A DNA stretch of 64,000 nt from Clostridiales bacterium (GTDB taxonomy: Bacteria; Bacillota; Clostridia; Christensenellales; Pumilibacteraceae), in the NCBI GenBank assembly GCA_029066805.1, contig JAIEFT010000044.1:62001-126000 (forward strand). The letters are read 5' to 3'. Both the position numbers and the translations under genes were made by a program. Each line of letters opens with the position of its first letter. Position 1 is the first letter of the stretch. The notes under the pieces are model-generated. The model was not told where the DNA came from. It saw only the letters and a program-made list of their open reading frames with translations, and ran no database searches. Below are positions 36,901-44,214 of this stretch, in pieces.

Positions 36901-39792
36901 CGTGGGAATTAAGGCGGATTTTTGCTCGATTATTGTTTTTGCCGCGTCTATAAGAGCGGAAAGCTCTGCGGCGTTCACGTACGCGCCGTCGGGCACTGTG
37001 ATGTTGTGGTTATTTTTGACCGCGGCGATTGTTATATCGAGCTTGACGGAAATGCCGTCTATTTTTACCGTTACGCCGATTTTGCCCGACTTGAGGTTGA
37101 GCGCGACTTCCGCGTTGCAGCCTTCAATCGCAAGGACTGCATTAAGCGTGCCGTCCGTCATGCTTGCCGACTTGATTGCGCCGCCATGCAGAATTTCTAT
37201 TATATCGATTTCGGGGAGTTGTGCGTCGTTTCCTGTTGCCAGCCTTACGACATCGAGTATCGACGATAAAAGACTGCCTGCGTCCGTCAGGTCGAGCTTG
37301 GCTTTGATATTGCCGATGGCGACATATGCCGCGCCGTCCGCGTACGTTACGTCAATGCTTTGACCGAGTGCGTTAAGCGTGCCGCTTGCCGCCACGCCGG
37401 CAACTTGCTTGCGATCGTCAAACACCTTGTCGATTACGAAGCTGCCGCCGATTTCGGTTTTTGTTCCGTTTATATCCACACTGCCGTCGATATCGGCAAT
37501 GTAGTTTGTATCGTCCTGCAAATACGGTTTGGCTTCTGCAATCAGTGTTGCGAGGTCGGCAAAGGTGAGGTAGCTGTCCGCCGTGGGCGCTGTTACTTCG
37601 CGCGACTCGGGCTCGCTTATGTTCAGGTCGGCGGCGACGTCAGCTTTTATGCCGAATAAGTCTACGTTTACTTTAAGCGCGAGAGCGCTGAGCTTGCCGC
37701 TGTCGCGCGTAAGCTTTACGTCGATGGGAATGCCTATAAACTTGAGCTCTGCGGCGATAGTGGCGTCATCAACCGTAAGAGTTTTTAACATGTTTGCTAT
37801 TTCGTTGACCGACGAGGGCAGCATTGCCGAAAGCAGGCTTTGATACTTGCTAAATCCCGTCAGATCGAGCACGGCTTCCAACAGGGCGGGAAGCTCTTCC
37901 GCCGTGCCGATAACGGTTACGCCGAGCGCGTCAATATAGATAACGTCGTTTGCGTACTTGACATTTACGTCAAGTCCCATAATGTTAAGTACCGCGTCCG
38001 CTTTGAGTCCGTTCGTTCTGTCTATGTACGCCGATACTCCGACGGTCATGCCGTTTAGGGTTATTTCGCCGTCGATGCCGTATGTTTTTTGCATAGCGGT
38101 GGAGAGTATGTCAGGTACAAAGTCGATAATGCCAGAAAGGTTGACCGCGCCGTCCGTAGCGGGGAACTTCGGGTCTTTGGCAAGCGGTTGCACGTCGATA
38201 TCGACGATCACTTCGCCGATAGTGACCTTGCCGGTAATCGACTTGAGCGATTTGTCTTCGTCGTTTATCATTATCGACGCATTGACCTTGACCTCGCTGA
38301 GCGCGGAGATTACGTCGGATAGGTCGAGCGTGAACGCCATGGGAATTTCGGTCACGCCGTTTTCGGTGGTCATTTCGCAGTCGCGGAAAATGACGTCGAG
38401 CATGTCGCCGCCGAATATCTTGGTTAGGTCAAGCTCGCCCATGCCGCCCAAAAGCCCTTTAAGCGTAGGATCGCTTGTCAGCTTGTCAATGTTATTTGTG
38501 TCGATATAGCCGTTGATATCGTTGTTCTTTATGTAAATCTTGCCGCCTGCATACTTGACGTATAAGCCGCCCCCTAGCATTGCCTGAATATCGAGCGTGT
38601 TTAAGTTTACCGACAGCGTTAGGTCGTATGCCGAAAGCTCACCCAAAAGCGGAACGCCGGTTACTTTTATGTTCGCGTTAAGGTCGAGGTTCTTCTCGCC
38701 GGACAAATAGCAGGCAAACGCCGAGGCGAGATAATCGGACGCCGAAAGCGGTCCGTCAACGTTGATTGCGGGCGGAACGTAGCCGGGCTTGCTTTTGGCC
38801 TCGTCAACGTACGGTTGGAAAAAGTCTTGTTCGGGGATTTCTCCGTTAGGATCGTCGATCATGGAAAATTCTTCATAGTTGTCGCCGCTGCACCGCATTG
38901 CGCCGAGTACGGGGATTTCTATGTCGTATTCCTCTAGCGTGCGCGTGGATAGGGGAATCCACTGCGCGTTGACCGTTACCGTAATTTTGACCGAATAGAA
39001 CTTTGGATTCTGATCCGCGCCGCCCAGCGTGCGCACCTCGTTGCGGTAGTACTTCGAGCTCTCTGTCGGGTCGAGCGTCAGCGTGAACACATAGTTGCCG
39101 TCCGCGCCCTGCACAAGCTTGTCGGGTACGTTAAAGCCTATTCCGCTTCCGTCGCTGTTGAGCGGCGAAGCTTTTTGTGCGTTTTCGTCCTTGACGGACA
39201 GAATGGTCTTTTCGTTGATTATGTACTTGCTCAGCTGATTGGGTACAGAGCCGTACTTACCGCTGAAGTCGTCGAACGACATTTGCATAGCGTTGGATTT
39301 GTACGTCACGCTGCTTCCGCTGATTTTTTCCGCGGGACGGTATATTACTATGTCGTTGTGGATATATTTCTGCTCCGCGAGACTTTTAAGACTTGACGAC
39401 GATATAGTCTCGGCGAATACGATGGACTCGTTTGCGTTTTTGTTGTATACTATGCGCGTGTTGGTAAGGTACTGCGTGTAGCTGCCTATGCCTATGTCGG
39501 CAGATACAGTGCCTTTGGTAAAGCCTTTGAAGTAGTTGGAATGATGAAGCTTGTACGCCGTGAACTTAAGATTGCTGAGCAGGTCGTAATCGCCGGGATT
39601 GCCGCTTGCGGGCGGCTCGGCTTCCATAACAATGGTCTCGCCGTAGCCTGCGGCATGGCGGGTGTTGTCGGTGTGGAAAGTGTTGGTAAATCCGGCTACA
39701 ATGCCCAAAATCAGGATTGTGGCTATTATGTAAATAACAATATTACGCCGAGATGTCAGCGTGGATTTTTGTGATAGTAGGTTGTTTGACAT
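31000..39792 (-). CDS. Giant membrane-anchored repeat protein, 2930 residues
   Basis: One N-terminal membrane helix (about residues 17-36) follows a basic stretch, so the rest should be outside the cell. After about 330 residues the protein becomes a chain of about ten divergent units of roughly 200 residues. Each starts with an amphipathic helix (for example SIAQITALVPTVFELV), continues with paired amphipathic strands, and has a signature [GN]D-x-[AV]Y[IV]-x-[IV]-x-[GA]-I-[KR]-[VLA] (GDTAYIEVGGIKV, SDNVLYVELGEIRL, IDDVVYAELQAIRV). The layout recalls LolA/LppX-type lipid-carrier folds, but that is by eye only. Units near the C terminus are longer and include Asp-rich inserts (DDGETDDEQEEPNADD). 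The last 150 residues are Tyr-rich. No LPXTG motif. It has its own promoter and is monocistronic. Confidence 0.85.
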   Translation of the reverse strand: MSNNLLSQKSTLTSRRNIVIYIIATILILGIVAGFTNTFHTDNTRHAAGYGETIVMEAEPPASGNPGDYDLLSNLKFTAYKLHHSNYFKGFTKGTVSADIGIGSYTQYLTNTRIVYNKNANESIVFAETISSSSLKSLAEQKYIHNDIVIYRPAEKISGSSVTYKSNAMQMSFDDFSGKYGSVPNQLSKYIINEKTILSVKDENAQKASPLNSDGSGIGFNVPDKLVQGADGNYVFTLTLDPTESSKYYRNEVRTLGGADQNPKFYSVKITVTVNAQWIPLSTRTLEEYDIEIPVLGAMRCSGDNYEEFSMIDDPNGEIPEQDFFQPYVDEAKSKPGYVPPAINVDGPLSASDYLASAFACYLSGEKNLDLNANIKVTGVPLLGELSAYDLTLSVNLNTLDIQAMLGGGLYVKYAGGKIYIKNNDINGYIDTNNIDKLTSDPTLKGLLGGMGELDLTKIFGGDMLDVIFRDCEMTTENGVTEIPMAFTLDLSDVISALSEVKVNASIMINDEDKSLKSITGKVTIGEVIVDIDVQPLAKDPKFPATDGAVNLSGIIDFVPDILSTAMQKTYGIDGEITLNGMTVGVSAYIDRTNGLKADAVLNIMGLDVNVKYANDVIYIDALGVTVIGTAEELPALLEAVLDLTGFSKYQSLLSAMLPSSVNEIANMLKTLTVDDATIAAELKFIGIPIDVKLTRDSGKLSALALKVNVDLFGIKADVAADLNISEPESREVTAPTADSYLTFADLATLIAEAKPYLQDDTNYIADIDGSVDINGTKTEIGGSFVIDKVFDDRKQVAGVAASGTLNALGQSIDVTYADGAAYVAIGNIKAKLDLTDAGSLLSSILDVVRLATGNDAQLPEIDIIEILHGGAIKSASMTDGTLNAVLAIEGCNAEVALNLKSGKIGVTVKIDGISVKLDITIAAVKNNHNITVPDGAYVNAAELSALIDAAKTIIEQKSALIPTAVAYGGKTYAANIAVDFADGIKAQIAVPEFGLDIILIGDTAYISIGQIKLCGSLAEAKDLYAEVRKHYTALPELGALIAIPQDLDIEGLIGTALGSVKSLTAENGVIRADVEFDGFGVSAGVNADLSEITVNANGVTVVMHPEFKAVAIDKPNGAYSSIAQITALVPTVFELVESTAFGVTFNATAAGYNVDGSATIDIANGIKANATANAFGQTVNISFIDDVVYAELQAIRVKFATADANKWLQPITNLFGAFGIALPDIGEITNGPIVSLDPENILQLTLTALDCIKSFTIKDGVIAIKVEYGEYAAKLAIAVTSSSELGAEINVKLDIDGLGSVDATVTATDEQIVEPEYADYSDVTELIPAIETATQIVTARGISAVATVAIGDVTLKANISATIEDGALKVLVTEDALGLKVTLLGDTAYIEVGGIKVSGQLADIDCLIDAVIPNLPYTIQPYIHKMNELMMGVMPSDEELGAENGEIEIAKAIDTVLDMICRLSIADGEITLEVRRGVFGATLGVATDLSRIGGNISMTFNDIGGPFGDRYVMAFDIGLDGIAAKTVTIPQIKAEEYVAASNIITVAKSVLPLVKERALELDVNVTVFGQAIRGNLYVDFGEYTLDTVAFKANIIISDASIAVAVIEKTLYLDINGGSVRLAQPLTKDGIKALISQIDQALPELGLSDKISQKLDELKEALSEGIDIGVLLEMITLSPIDNGMSLQVETNGAIVSADVIMIDSSIMIDAACDINGKQITIGLKAITDSGVVTSIETTQADVMGTEFALDAKLTPAECGKATVTGDYITADDIIPYISPITELINKATKSNTITFDLSGMTLEVMGKIMNVTGKVDLSLDPIMVRAVLTLFAGTADAIDLTVVYSDNVLYVELGEIRLKFDVENDIGRLLEAIQDYLPPSLKNLGNIKELSTISALVKDVKALIGASDITEALSILFDYNAAYGKSMVKQVLDMIRLGVFNDKLTASLTVMESPEVTINVSPTLSADGAYVDFVLSTAIMNLLKVDCTVSLSFSNAELNFVVPKADDYVSVIDFVTTVVNAVNTLTAKMPETETTENGVTTNVKTIAFSADLFAFDYDIFKAMQTVNENGETVDVTDPETGRVVIEEADGKKVVKQHIDVNSIAGKPALAFKYVTATVTENGITTKSSKVYIEAHISLGIKELDKDNKLIEKPGFPIELDLFVAPTEQYPDGLAYLHYRESNGYGEKISLDYNSIMEIVAAVLDILSVDDQTVESLLGKYRLDIDKTVFNSMSIAGLDSITELLNNLIKAVDEAKLALGDVKDVLSIVYAENDIMNLIAQFRDDKDDDGNPTAKTLLSNAIDKVKTIIAYFATDDGETDDEQEEPNADDNKINGALFGKVVNAVSFASTGDALSAKVSNEIATGTKGDAIVEVTSNGNKINSIGVDNLDVNTAKLNTFDLQFTAGEDLFADGNAFDITVPESEFVTSGNTSYSNLANIKHLLFDVMNTANMLEFDIGGLNTSDVINVKLSVVGLDLVDININYNVKVKIINTGEDENGKPIYKTAAAMELMFKNCTALSATVVPNCTTRLYFYDDVIYIQGVRAGHADKVERVVGTITDVTCIADVWGRKETRYPKINSTEYVHDTTGNLDYIEVMYTVDELFWMIQNNMNTFLSEFLFYLVPLSRDFTIAHIDLQSKILEAMTGSSDSTSNPQNTIAQIFKEYAYNNGEHTMRIGLKELAGSSALSDLTVKITGKNDNDDDVNVKNNYISKLHVDTDIQNKLVQISLDATLNNVRETTDGRIESKGLAATNVTREVGKYSANSANYVYDCYHYDRNTLYTLDGKTYLTPDGDALYIENGSFAPALRRTDSSDVFVWTSTSANTRYCNSVYKFGDTGATYYYTTSLSGYGYRYDGTDTYYIGTNADGSKYVYRVENGNQVRVAVKGITTSLLAEVTRNAQGKIASVTNRNGGIQWVRPWQSAYEAAQAAA

Positions 39793-39836
39793 ATGTACTC
39801 CGATTGTGTCGGTAAAAATTCCGTTTACTAATCGTT

Positions 39837-39865
39837 ATTTTAACATTGTGCCCGATTTTTGTCAA
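39837..39865 (-). promoter_or_regulatory. Promoter of the giant repeat gene
   Basis: On the minus strand TTGACA (39865-39860), a 17-base spacer and TAAAAT (39842-39837). The transcript would start about 38 bases before ATG 39792, which is preceded by CGGAG. Confidence 0.8.
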
Positions 39866-40073
39866 GGATAATTTAGACACTTTCCTATATTTATGTTGAA
39901 AATCGCCCAAAATTACCCGATTTTCCGTCCCAAAACCGTTTGTGGAAGAATTATTTATCAAACTACAAAATGCGGTATTTTTTATAGTTTAATCAAACCC
40001 ACAATATAGGCTGAATTTCGTCGAAAATTTGTGTGTCCGCATAGTTATAGTAAAATTCTATATATGACGAAAA

Positions 40074-40204
40074 GTCATTTGGAAAAATTGACGTTTTTAC
40101 AAAAAAGACGCTTGGAAAAATTGACGATTTTACAAAAAAGTCACTTGCAAAAATTTAAAAAGTTTAAAAAAGTCGCTTGAAAAAGTTTTTTGAATATGTT
40201 ATAA
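40074..40204. repeat. Four degenerate 33-base direct repeats upstream of the ATPase gene
   Basis: Units start with G[TA]C[AG][CT]TTG at 40074, 40107, 40140 and 40172 and share GGAAAAATTGACG. The first two are closest. The last one contains the -35 box of the downstream promoter. They may be regulator-binding sites. Confidence 0.75.
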
Positions 40205-40205
40205 T
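40177..40205 (+). promoter_or_regulatory. Promoter of the DUF4143-type ATPase
   Basis: TTGAAA (40177-40182), 17-base spacer, TATAAT (40200-40205), then GAGGTGAT before ATG 40237. Confidence 0.8.
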
Positions 40206-40236
40206 GGCTATACTCAAAGGTTGATGAGGTGATTTT

Positions 40237-41556
40237 ATGTTAAAGAGAAAAATAGAGCGTGCGTTGCTCGAATGGAAAAACGAGCCGCAGAAAAGCCCGC
40301 TTATAATAAAAGGACAAAGACAGTGCGGTAAGACCTTTTCGGTTAGGAACTTTGCCGAAAATTATTACGAGCATGTTGTGTATTTGAATTTTCTCAAAAA
40401 CCCTAATTATATATCTATCTTCAATGGGTCGTTGGAAGTGGATAACCTTATCGTATCTATGTCCGCTTTGCTTGGAAATGAAGCAATATTTGTGCCGCAT
40501 AAAACCATTATCATTCTGGACGAAATTCAAGACTGTCCGGAAGCGAGAACGGCGTTAAAGTTCTTTAAAGAGGATGGCAGGTTTGATGTTATCGGGACGG
40601 GATCGCTGCTAGGAGTTAAGGGCTACGGTAAACAGCCTAAGTCCGTGCCCGTCGGCTCGGAAACGATTATCGAAATGAAGCCGCTCGATTTTGAGGAATT
40701 TCTTTGGGCGAACGGAATTAACGAATTGGTAATTGACAGCCTAAAAGAATATTTTAATAAAGAGTTGTCTGTTCCGGAGGCGTTGCATAAAAAAATGGAG
40801 CAGCTTTTTTTGCAATATACGGTTGTAGGAGGCATGCCCGAGGTTGTGCAAAAATTTGTGGACACCAAGCAGATGAATGCCGTTTTGCAATTGCAGCGCG
40901 ATATTGTTCGCTCATACGAGGACGATATGACTAAGTACGCCGACGGTAAAGATAAACCGCTCATCAGAGAGTGTTTTCAATCTATACCGAAGCAGCTTAG
41001 CAAGGAGAATAAAAAGTTCCAATATTCTGTCGTAAAAAAGGGCGCGACTGCTACCAAATTTGCCGGTAGTTTGCAATGGATTGAGGACGCGGGGATTGTG
41101 TCGCGTTGTTATAACCTGGAATTACCCGAGCTGCCGCTTGACGGTAATTCGATTAAGGATATTTTTAAGGTATATATGAACGATACCGGATTGTTCGTAA
41201 GTATGCTTGAGGACGGGACTCAGTACGATATTTTGCAAGGAAATCTCTACGGTTATAAAGGTGCGATTTTCGAAAATATAATAGCGGATATTTTTGTCAA
41301 AATGGGCAGGAAGCTTTATTATTACCGAAAGGATACGGGACTCGAAATCGACTTTGTAACAAGGTATAAAGGCGCAAGCTATCTTGTGGAAGTTAAAGCG
41401 ACGTCAGGCAATGTTAAAAGCGCCAAAACAATCATGGCTCATCCCGAAAAATACCACGTCGGCGGGGTGATAAAGCTTGGGCAGTATAATATAGGACGAA
41501 GGGACAAGATGCTCACGATACCGCTCTATCTGGGGTTTTTATTGACAGAGTATTAA
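40237..41556 (+). CDS. AAA ATPase with C-terminal DUF4143 domain
   Basis: 439 residues. Walker A GQRQCGKT (about 26-33), Walker B IIILDEIQD (about 90-98), and a C-terminal DUF4143 domain with the nuclease-fold signature LEIDFV ... YLVEVKA (about 370-387). This is the common 'AAA plus DUF4143' family of Bacillota and Bacteroidota. It is often present in many copies and its role is undefined, although the D-x(n)-E-x-K core suggests descent from restriction-like nucleases. It is monocistronic, with a strong promoter embedded in direct repeats. GAGGTGAT gives a clear start. Confidence 0.9.
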   Translation: MLKRKIERALLEWKNEPQKSPLIIKGQRQCGKTFSVRNFAENYYEHVVYLNFLKNPNYISIFNGSLEVDNLIVSMSALLGNEAIFVPHKTIIILDEIQDCPEARTALKFFKEDGRFDVIGTGSLLGVKGYGKQPKSVPVGSETIIEMKPLDFEEFLWANGINELVIDSLKEYFNKELSVPEALHKKMEQLFLQYTVVGGMPEVVQKFVDTKQMNAVLQLQRDIVRSYEDDMTKYADGKDKPLIRECFQSIPKQLSKENKKFQYSVVKKGATATKFAGSLQWIEDAGIVSRCYNLELPELPLDGNSIKDIFKVYMNDTGLFVSMLEDGTQYDILQGNLYGYKGAIFENIIADIFVKMGRKLYYYRKDTGLEIDFVTRYKGASYLVEVKATSGNVKSAKTIMAHPEKYHVGGVIKLGQYNIGRRDKMLTIPLYLGFLLTEY

Positions 41557-41662
41557 TGTAAAGGGCAAAAACTAAAGCGAATAGCTAATAATATAAAATC
41601 GACAAAGCTATTACGCATATAGGATTTTTCATGCGGCGCATTCTCACCGCCTTGCCCCACAA

Positions 41663-41699
41663 AAAAATACGCCGAGGTCGAATGACCTCAGCGTATTTT

Positions 41700-41700
<1 letters not shown>
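41663..41700 (-). terminator. Terminator of the initiator tRNA gene
   Basis: A long near-perfect stem (AAAATACGC-GAGGTC / GACCTC-GCGTATTTT) around a GAAT loop, ending in T residues on the minus strand directly after the tRNA 3' end. Confidence 0.85.
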
Positions 41701-41776
<76 letters not shown>

Positions 41777-41912
41777 TCAAGTATTGCTATTATACTACAT
41801 AAGTTTATGCTTGTCAACCGTTTTACGTGTTACTTTGCGGTGTATTTTGTCGGAAAGTCTGTCGGGTAGATATAATAGGCGGAATGCAAGTATGTTTTTA
41901 ATAAATTTGCTA

Positions 41913-41941
41913 TTGACAATTGTGTATGGTAGGCGTATAAT
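41913..41941 (+). promoter_or_regulatory. Consensus promoter of rtcB, leaderless
   Basis: TTGACA (41913-41918), 17-base spacer, TATAAT (41936-41941). ATG 41948 is 6 bases past the -10 box and has no ribosome binding site. Confidence 0.85.
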
Positions 41942-41947
41942 TATATC

Positions 41948-43132
41948 ATGAATAACGATCTTAAGATTTTTACGGAGAACGTTGAGCCGGAGGCGGTCAA
42001 TCAGGTGTACAACCTTATTGCTCAACCGCCGTTTGACGGCGCTAAGGTGCGCATTATGCCCGACGTTCACGTCGGCATGAACTGCGTTGTCGGCTTTACT
42101 TCTACGTTTTCGGATAAAATAATTCCCAATGTTTTGGGGAGCGATTTGGGCTGCGGTATGCTCACCGTGTACCTCGGCGACGGGGACATTTCGCTCAAAG
42201 CTCTGGACGACTTTATCCGCGCCAAAATACCTTGCGGGAGCAACTGCCGCAAGGAAGTCAACGGCGAGTCGCACGTCAAAAAGCTTGATTGCTTTAGTGA
42301 GCTTCGCGACTACGACAGGCTGTACGGCTCGCTGGGCACGCTCGGCGGCGGCAATCATTTTATCGAAGTGGATAGGGACGGCAACGGCGGACTGTATCTT
42401 GTTATCCACAGCGGGTCGCGCAACCTCGGCTTGCAGGTGGCTAAAATCTACCAAAAGCTCGCCGTGCACGACTGTAAGTTCTGTGCGGAAGAGGAGAAAG
42501 CGGCGGTGTCGGATAGGCTAAAAGCCAACGGTAAGCAGGCGGATATTCCCACGGCGCTCGCCGAGATTTCGGCTAAGTACGCGTTCAAGACCAAAATACC
42601 CAACGACTTCTGTTATCTCGACGGCGACAACATGAGCGCATACCTGCACGACCTTAAGCTGTGCCAAGAGTTTGCCGTAATGAACAGGCGCAAGATGGCG
42701 GACGACATACTCAAGTTTTTGCGCGTCTCGCGGTCACAGAGCTTCGAGACCGTGCATAACTTTATTGATACGGACAACGTTATCCGCAAGGGATCTATCC
42801 CCGCGGGCAAGGGTCAGCGAGTTATTATTCCTATGAACATGCGCGACGGCTGCCTTATCGCAGTAGGTAAGGGCAACCCCGATTGGAACAATTCCGCACC
42901 GCACGGCGCGGGGCGTATACTCAAGCGCAGCGAGGCAAAGGACTACTTTACCGTCGACGAGTTTAAAAAGGAAATGCAGGGCGTGTACACCACAACCGTG
43001 GGCATGTCTACACTTGACGAATCGCCCATGGTGTATAAGCCCATGGCGGAAATCATGCGCCTTATAGAACCGACGGTCGAAATCGAGCAAATAATTAAGC
43101 CCATTTACAACTTTAAAGCGGGCGAGCAATAA
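41948..43132 (+). CDS. rtcB: RNA-splicing ligase RtcB
   Basis: 394 residues, close to the E. coli length. RtcB joins RNA 2',3'-cyclic phosphate (or 3'-phosphate) ends to 5'-OH ends using GTP and Mn(II). Visible motifs are DVHVGMNCVVGF, GSDLGCGM with metal-binding Cys69, LGGGNHFIE, HSGSRNLG, and HGAGR with His319, the residue guanylylated in the family. It has its own consensus promoter and no archease or other RNA-repair gene beside it. The nearest gene is the initiator tRNA on the opposite strand. Its bacterial role is usually repair of cleaved tRNA or rRNA. Confidence 0.95.
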   Translation: MNNDLKIFTENVEPEAVNQVYNLIAQPPFDGAKVRIMPDVHVGMNCVVGFTSTFSDKIIPNVLGSDLGCGMLTVYLGDGDISLKALDDFIRAKIPCGSNCRKEVNGESHVKKLDCFSELRDYDRLYGSLGTLGGGNHFIEVDRDGNGGLYLVIHSGSRNLGLQVAKIYQKLAVHDCKFCAEEEKAAVSDRLKANGKQADIPTALAEISAKYAFKTKIPNDFCYLDGDNMSAYLHDLKLCQEFAVMNRRKMADDILKFLRVSRSQSFETVHNFIDTDNVIRKGSIPAGKGQRVIIPMNMRDGCLIAVGKGNPDWNNSAPHGAGRILKRSEAKDYFTVDEFKKEMQGVYTTTVGMSTLDESPMVYKPMAEIMRLIEPTVEIEQIIKPIYNFKAGEQ

Positions 43133-43141
43133 CTAATTAGG

Positions 43142-43168
43142 AATTAAGAATACAGAATTAAGAATTAA
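43142..43168. repeat. Dispersed AATTAAGAAT repeat
   Basis: Same family as 30866-30892, just after the rtcB stop. A further partial copy lies at 43241-43256. Confidence 0.7.
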
Positions 43169-43267
43169 ATAAGTTTTGGATTTAGTTAATGTGCGGCGCG
43201 ACTTCGCAGTCAAATAATCTCAATTATAATATTTGCGAATAAGAATTAAGAATATGGAGGAAAATTT

Positions 43268-43648
43268 ATGCAGCTACAACTATCCGAATACACGGAGAGC
43301 ATGGGAAGGATAAACGTTACGGGCGAAATGCTTATGGAGCTTATGGGACTGCCCATAGATGAGCAGTTACATAAGTTTGCGGTGGAAACGATAAAATCCG
43401 TGAACGGTGCGCAAGGCGCGAGTAGTAAATCCAAGCTGGAAACGCCCGACAAGTGCTATGCCGTTAAGAGCATAATCACCAAGGGCGGAGTTGTGGTCGG
43501 AGTCGAGTTTGCGGGTAGGTTCGGCAGAGTATACGGATTTTTGGACGAGTATTGCAATATCGAATACAGCACGTACTACGACAGCCAAAACAGCCAGACC
43601 CACAGCACCGACTGCGTGCTAAGGTGGGTAGGCGAGAATAATAATTAA
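43268..43648 (+). CDS. Protein of unknown function, 126 residues
   Basis: Start ATG 43268 with GGAGG 7 bases upstream. The protein is soluble with a helical N-terminal part (MLMELMGLPIDEQLHKFAVE) and a beta-rich C-terminal part (VVVGVEFAGRFGRVYGFLDEY) that ends in a polar tail. I recognise no family. It is flanked by dispersed AATTAAGAAT repeats on both sides, so it looks like a separate cassette. Confidence 0.65.
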   Translation: MQLQLSEYTESMGRINVTGEMLMELMGLPIDEQLHKFAVETIKSVNGAQGASSKSKLETPDKCYAVKSIITKGGVVVGVEFAGRFGRVYGFLDEYCNIEYSTYYDSQNSQTHSTDCVLRWVGENNN

Positions 43649-43682
43649 GAATTAAGAATGCAGAATTAAGAATTAAAAAAGA

Positions 43683-43764
43683 GGTTGAGATTCCTCACTG
43701 CGTTCGGAATGACAAGAAAAAAATCAATTTTTGTCATGCTGAGAGAAGTCGAAGCATCTCAACC
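43683..43764. repeat. MITE-like inverted-repeat element
   Basis: GGTTGAGAT (43683-43691) is the inverse of ATCTCAACC (43756-43764). An inner inverted repeat (ATGACAA / TTGTCAT) is also present. Contains the CCTCACTGCGTTCGGAATGACA core found at other gaps in this window. The run of T after 43764 may let it act as a terminator. Confidence 0.7.
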
Positions 43765-43768
43765 TTTT

Positions 43769-44086
43769 TTATTGTTTGTTTGCGTTTATGAGCTTTAGTA
43801 AATCCAAAACAAGTGCGATAGACATAGCGTCCATTTTATTCAACTCTGCTATAATCGATTTGTATTGAACGGGGAACTCGGCGGTTTGGTCGAAAAATTC
43901 GCCGAGAGTAATATTAAAGTACTCGCAGAAATTTATCAATCCTTCAATCGATGGCATGCTTTTTCCCGCTTCTATCTGATTGATATATTCGCTGCTTTGT
44001 CCAAGCTCAAAGCTGAGCTTGCGCGCCGATATATTGTGCGCCAATCTGATTCGCGCATACCTTTCCGATATAAATTTTCTGTCCAT
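43769..44086 (-). CDS. XRE-family transcriptional regulator
   Basis: 105 residues. The N-terminal 65 residues form a helix-turn-helix of the XRE/Cro type (RIRLAHNISARKLSFELGQSSEYINQIEAGKSMPSIEGLINFC). The C-terminal 35 residues are helical and probably dimerise. It diverges from the zinc-ribbon membrane protein gene across 128 bases that carry three copies of an AATATGTAT motif, so it probably represses itself and that gene. Confidence 0.88.
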   Translation of the reverse strand: MDRKFISERYARIRLAHNISARKLSFELGQSSEYINQIEAGKSMPSIEGLINFCEYFNITLGEFFDQTAEFPVQYKSIIAELNKMDAMSIALVLDLLKLINANKQ

Positions 44087-44099
44087 AATATAATTTTAC

Positions 44100-44170
44100 A
44101 ATATGTATAACCAAAAAATACATATTATCGGCACTTATTGCTTGACATACATAGTGTAAATATGTATAAT
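44100..44170. promoter_or_regulatory. Promoter with AATATGTAT operator-like sites
   Basis: TTGACA (44142-44147), 17-base spacer and TATAAT (44165-44170) drive the gene at 44215. The motif AATATGTAT occurs at 44100-44108, inverted at 44118-44126, and again at 44159-44167 where it overlaps the -10 box. These are likely binding sites for the divergent XRE protein. Confidence 0.7.
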
Positions 44171-44214
44171 ATGTGTAATTAATATTCAAAAAATGCATAT
44201 TAACGGAGGTATGT

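Larger units (their letters stand above)
39793..40236. other. Divergent intergenic region
   Basis: 444 AT-rich bases between the giant minus-strand gene and the plus-strand ATPase. They hold a promoter for each gene and a set of degenerate 33-base repeats. I see no open reading frame or RNA gene in 39870-40070. Confidence 0.7.

Noticed and set aside
32504..38509. Many plus-strand frames of 60-220 codons under the giant minus-strand gene
   Set aside because: The minus-strand frame runs 2930 codons with a promoter and consistent repeats; the plus-strand frames lack starts with ribosome binding sites.
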